Source: Bacteroidales bacterium
Lineage (GTDB): Bacteria; Bacteroidota; Bacteroidia; Bacteroidales; Muribaculaceae
Assembly: GCA_004553485.1 (NCBI GenBank)
Contig: SFLG01000090.1
Coordinates: 1 to 6,587 of the forward strand
Direction: 5' to 3'
Length of the DNA stretch: 6,587 nucleotides
This document shows, piece by piece, positions 5,164 through 6,587 of this stretch. A model generated the notes under the pieces. It saw only the letters and a program-made list of their open reading frames with translations. It made no database searches and was not told the origin of the DNA. Numbering within the stretch: the first letter of the stretch is position 1; every line of letters begins with the position of its first letter. Both the position numbers and the translations under genes were made by a program.

Positions 5164-6231
5164 ATGAAAAAGTTTTTACTCTCCCTGGCAACAATGCTCT
5201 GCGTTTGCGCTTTCGCATCGGCCGAAACTGTAACGTTTACGTTCTACAGCCACCTGCTTACACCGACAGCAACACAAAGTTTATTGCTAACGGCTCGAGC
5301 ACAGCTCAGGATGGTATCACACTTACCCTCAGTGGCGCACAGGCAGATAGCTGGCGTAACTGGAGCGATGGCCTTCGTGCATACGGTAGCAAAACGCCGA
5401 CTCTTCAGATCACAGGTGCTGATGGTGCAACAATTACAGGTGTAAGCTTCGAGCTGAAAGATGCAATAACGATTACCGCCAGCACTGGCACGATGGGAAA
5501 AACCACCTCTGTTAAAAGCAACTCATGGACCGGCTCGACCGATGATGTAACCTTCACCCTCACCGGCAAAACCAGAGCCCTTCAGGTTCTTACTATAACA
5601 TACGAGGCAGCAATTGCCGGCGGTCCTGCAAGCGCCGGTCTGTCGTTCGCTTCGAGCGCTCTTGAGGTAGGCGTTGGTGAGACTGTCGACGGTCCCGCTC
5701 TGACAAAGGCTACCACCGCCGAGGCTGTATACAGCTCGTCGGACGACGCTGTCGCTACTGTTGACGCTGCAACCGGTAAGGTAACCGGTGTTGCTGCCGG
5801 CACCGCCACCATCACCGCCAAGACCGCCGCAACCGCCGACTTCAAAGAGGGCGTACAACAATGTGACCTACAACATCGTTGACGATGGCAGCAACGACGT
5901 GCTCGTTGTATTCCGTGGCAAGTGGGGCGCCGGTGTTACTCCTACCGCCGACAAGAACCCCGAAGTAGGTGCAAGAGTTATTGTCCATGGTGACATCCTC
6001 ATTTACACGGACAGCAAAACTGGCGCACAGACCAAGGAGGTTAACACCGGCAACGAGATTGTCAGCTACGAGGCTCCCGGCTCGTTTGACGGTGTCGAGG
6101 ACATCGTTGCTGACGATGCCAACGCTCCTGTCGAGTACTACAACCTGCAGGGTGTACGCGTAGCCAACCCCGAGAACGGTCTCTATATCCGCGTCCAGGG
6201 CAAAAAGGCCACCAAGGTGCTTGTTCGCTAA
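5164..6231 (+). pseudogene. Secreted Big_2/OB-domain protein, broken by two frame changes
   Basis: The gene starts at ATG 5164 with a clear signal peptide, MKKFLLSLATMLCVCAFASA, cleaved after ASA, followed by ETVTFTFYS. Around 5251 the meaningful sequence moves to the -1 frame: AYTDSNTKFIANGSSTAQDG (from 5256), a beta-rich domain with DGATITGVSFEL and ALQVLTITYE, then a bacterial Ig-like Big_2 domain (LSFASSALEVGVGETV through GKVTGVAAGTATITAKT, ending near 5850). That frame stops at 5880-5882. From about 5850 the first frame resumes with YNNVTYNIVDDGSNDVLVVFRGKW, an OB-like domain found in Bacteroidales surface proteins, and the C-terminal tail EYYNLQGVRVANPENGLYIR to the stop at 6229-6231. 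The first break fits loss of one base. At the second, the linker and first strands expected between FKEG and YNNVTY seem missing, so a larger deletion is likely. The intact protein would be exported to the periplasm or surface. Its role is unknown. Sequencing or assembly error is the main alternative. Confidence 0.72.
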
Positions 6232-6262
6232 ATTTCCCTGAACATTAAGATTATCCCCATAG

Positions 6263-6293
6263 AGGGCCGGCGTATCGTGCGCCGGCCCTTTTT
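6263..6293 (+). terminator. Intrinsic terminator of the secreted-protein gene
   Basis: AGGGCCGGCG (6263-6272) pairs perfectly with CGCCGGCCCT (6280-6289) around a 7-base loop, followed by a T-run (6289-6293). It stands 31 bases after the stop codon of the broken gene. Confidence 0.9.
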
Positions 6294-6316
6294 GCGGTAA
6301 CGCTCATTTACGGTGC

Positions 6317-6395
6317 TAACGAACCCGTGGGTTCTCATCCCGTCACTCCACAAAAAAAGCAGCCCGAAGGCTGCTTTTTTGCGGAGAGGACGGGA
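6317..6395. repeat. tRNA-tail repeat, copy A
   Basis: This 79-bp unit is repeated at 6430-6509 with only two differences: seven instead of eight A in one run, and one C/T change in the hairpin loop. It starts TAACGAACCCGTGGG, contains the palindrome GAACCC-GT-GGGTTC (6321-6334), then a perfect terminator hairpin (6352-6380), and ends GCGGAGAGGACGGGA (6381-6395). That end is identical to the complement of the 3' end of tRNA-Ser. TCCCGTC (6338-6344) also pairs with GACGGGA (6389-6395), so 6338-6395 forms one long interrupted palindrome of about 24 base pairs. Confidence 0.88.
6352..6380. terminator. Bidirectional terminator-like hairpin in repeat copy A
   Basis: GCAGCC (6359-6364) pairs with GGCTGC (6369-6374) around CGAA. 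It is flanked by seven A (6352-6358) and six T (6375-6380), giving a terminator shape for both strands. It is a duplicate of the tRNA-Ser terminator and stands as a backstop both for that tRNA and for the plus-strand gene on the left. Confidence 0.75.
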
Positions 6396-6429
6396 GTCTT
6401 TTCCGCTTCGCTACGAAAGCGCTTCGCGA

Positions 6430-6509
6430 TAACGAACCCGTGGGTTCTCATCCCGTCACTCCACAAAAAAAAGCAGCCTGAAGGCTGCTTTTTTGCGGAG
6501 AGGACGGGA
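6430..6509. repeat. tRNA-tail repeat, copy B, running into tRNA-Ser
   Basis: This is the second copy of the unit at 6317-6395, offset by 113 bases from the first and separated from it by a 34-base spacer (6396-6429) rich in CGCTTCG motifs. Its last 14 bases (6496-6509) are the real 3' end of the minus-strand tRNA-Ser. The left arm TCCCGTC (6451-6457) pairs with GACGGGA (6503-6509) of the tRNA T-stem and neighbouring bases, so the long palindrome here includes part of the mature tRNA. Confidence 0.88.
6465..6494 (-). terminator. Terminator of tRNA-Ser(GCU)
   Basis: On the minus strand, starting 1 base after the tRNA discriminator, AAAAAA-GCAGCC pairs with GGCTGC-TTTTTT (plus-strand stem halves 6467-6478 and 6483-6494, loop TGAA), ending in a run of eight T (complement of 6465-6472). 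It is perfectly paired and could also work for plus-strand transcripts. Confidence 0.88.
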
Positions 6510-6582
6510 TTCGAACCCGTGGTAGGATTACTCCTACGGCAGTTTAGCAAACTGCTGGTTTCAGCCACTCACCCACCTCTCC
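6496..6582 (-). tRNA. tRNA-Ser, anticodon GCU
   Basis: Read on the minus strand, the acceptor stem GGAGAGG (from 6582) pairs with CCTCTCC (ending 6497), followed by discriminator G (6496). The D-arm contains GAGTGGCTGAAACC. The anticodon loop TTGCTAA sits between GCAGT and ACTGC, with anticodon GCT at 6548-6546 reading AGC and AGU codons. The long variable arm GTAGGAGTAATCCTAC is typical of class II tRNAs. The T-arm is ACGGG-TTCGAAT-CCCGT. Total length is 87. A complete CCA end is not encoded (G is followed by CAAA), so CCA must be added enzymatically. The promoter lies beyond the window. Confidence 0.96.
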
Positions 6583-6587
6583 ATTGG

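Noticed and set aside
5240..5262. Programmed -1 frameshifting as explanation for the split secreted-protein gene
   Set aside because: No slippery heptamer of the X-XXY-YYZ type and no clear downstream pseudoknot were seen, and a second, opposite shift would be required about 600 bases later.
6317..6509. Insertion-sequence or transposon ends
   Set aside because: There is no transposase frame, no target-site duplication could be recognised, and the repeated units are explained by the tRNA tail and terminator.
6335..6568. Minus-strand open frame of 77 codons with an internally repeated peptide
   Set aside because: It runs through tRNA-Ser and its two tail repeats. The repeated peptide is only a translation of the repeated terminator DNA.

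Overview
The window looks like a chromosomal segment from a moderately GC-rich member of the Bacteroidales, most likely Muribaculaceae or a close relative. The evidence is the set of promoters matching the Bacteroidota pattern (TTTG, about 19-21 bases, then TAnnTTTG), the lack of Shine-Dalgarno sequences before the starts, a 63-residue bS21 of Bacteroidota type, and a secreted protein with a Big_2 domain, an OB-like domain and the C-terminal YYNLQGVRV tail common in this order. The family-level placement is from memory of such proteins and is an inference.

Layout. Bases 1 to about 49 are the 3' end of a 5S rRNA, followed by its terminator (60-100), so an rRNA operon ends here. Bases 101-479 hold no convincing gene, only one perfect terminator-like hairpin. 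Next, all on the plus strand, come nhaA (480-1838, Na+/H+ antiporter) and then a likely three-gene unit driven by a near-consensus promoter just before its first gene: a YbaK-type Cys-tRNA(Pro) deacylase (1896-2399), aroC (2467-3510) and a TIGR01212/YhcC-type radical SAM protein (3525-4499). rpsU follows (4654-4845) as a separate transcription unit, with its own consensus promoter, a leader hairpin and a strong terminator. Bases 4904-5163 form a repeat-rich upstream region for a secreted surface-type protein (5164-6231). That gene is broken: its signal peptide, its middle and its C-terminus lie in different frames. It ends in a good terminator. The right edge carries tRNA-Ser(GCU) on the minus strand (6496-6582). 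Beside it are two nearly identical repeats of about 80 bp, built from a terminator hairpin flanked by pieces that resemble the tRNA 3' end.

Most genes are housekeeping functions: ion and pH homeostasis, proofreading of tRNA charging, the last step of the shikimate pathway, an uncharacterised radical SAM enzyme and a ribosomal protein. I see no defence system, CRISPR array, secondary-metabolite cluster, integrase or transposase, and no complete novel system. The observations most worth a second look are the four-copy decamer array directly before aroC, the tRNA-tail palindromic repeats beside tRNA-Ser, the structured rpsU leader, and the double frame break with a probable internal deletion in the secreted-protein gene.
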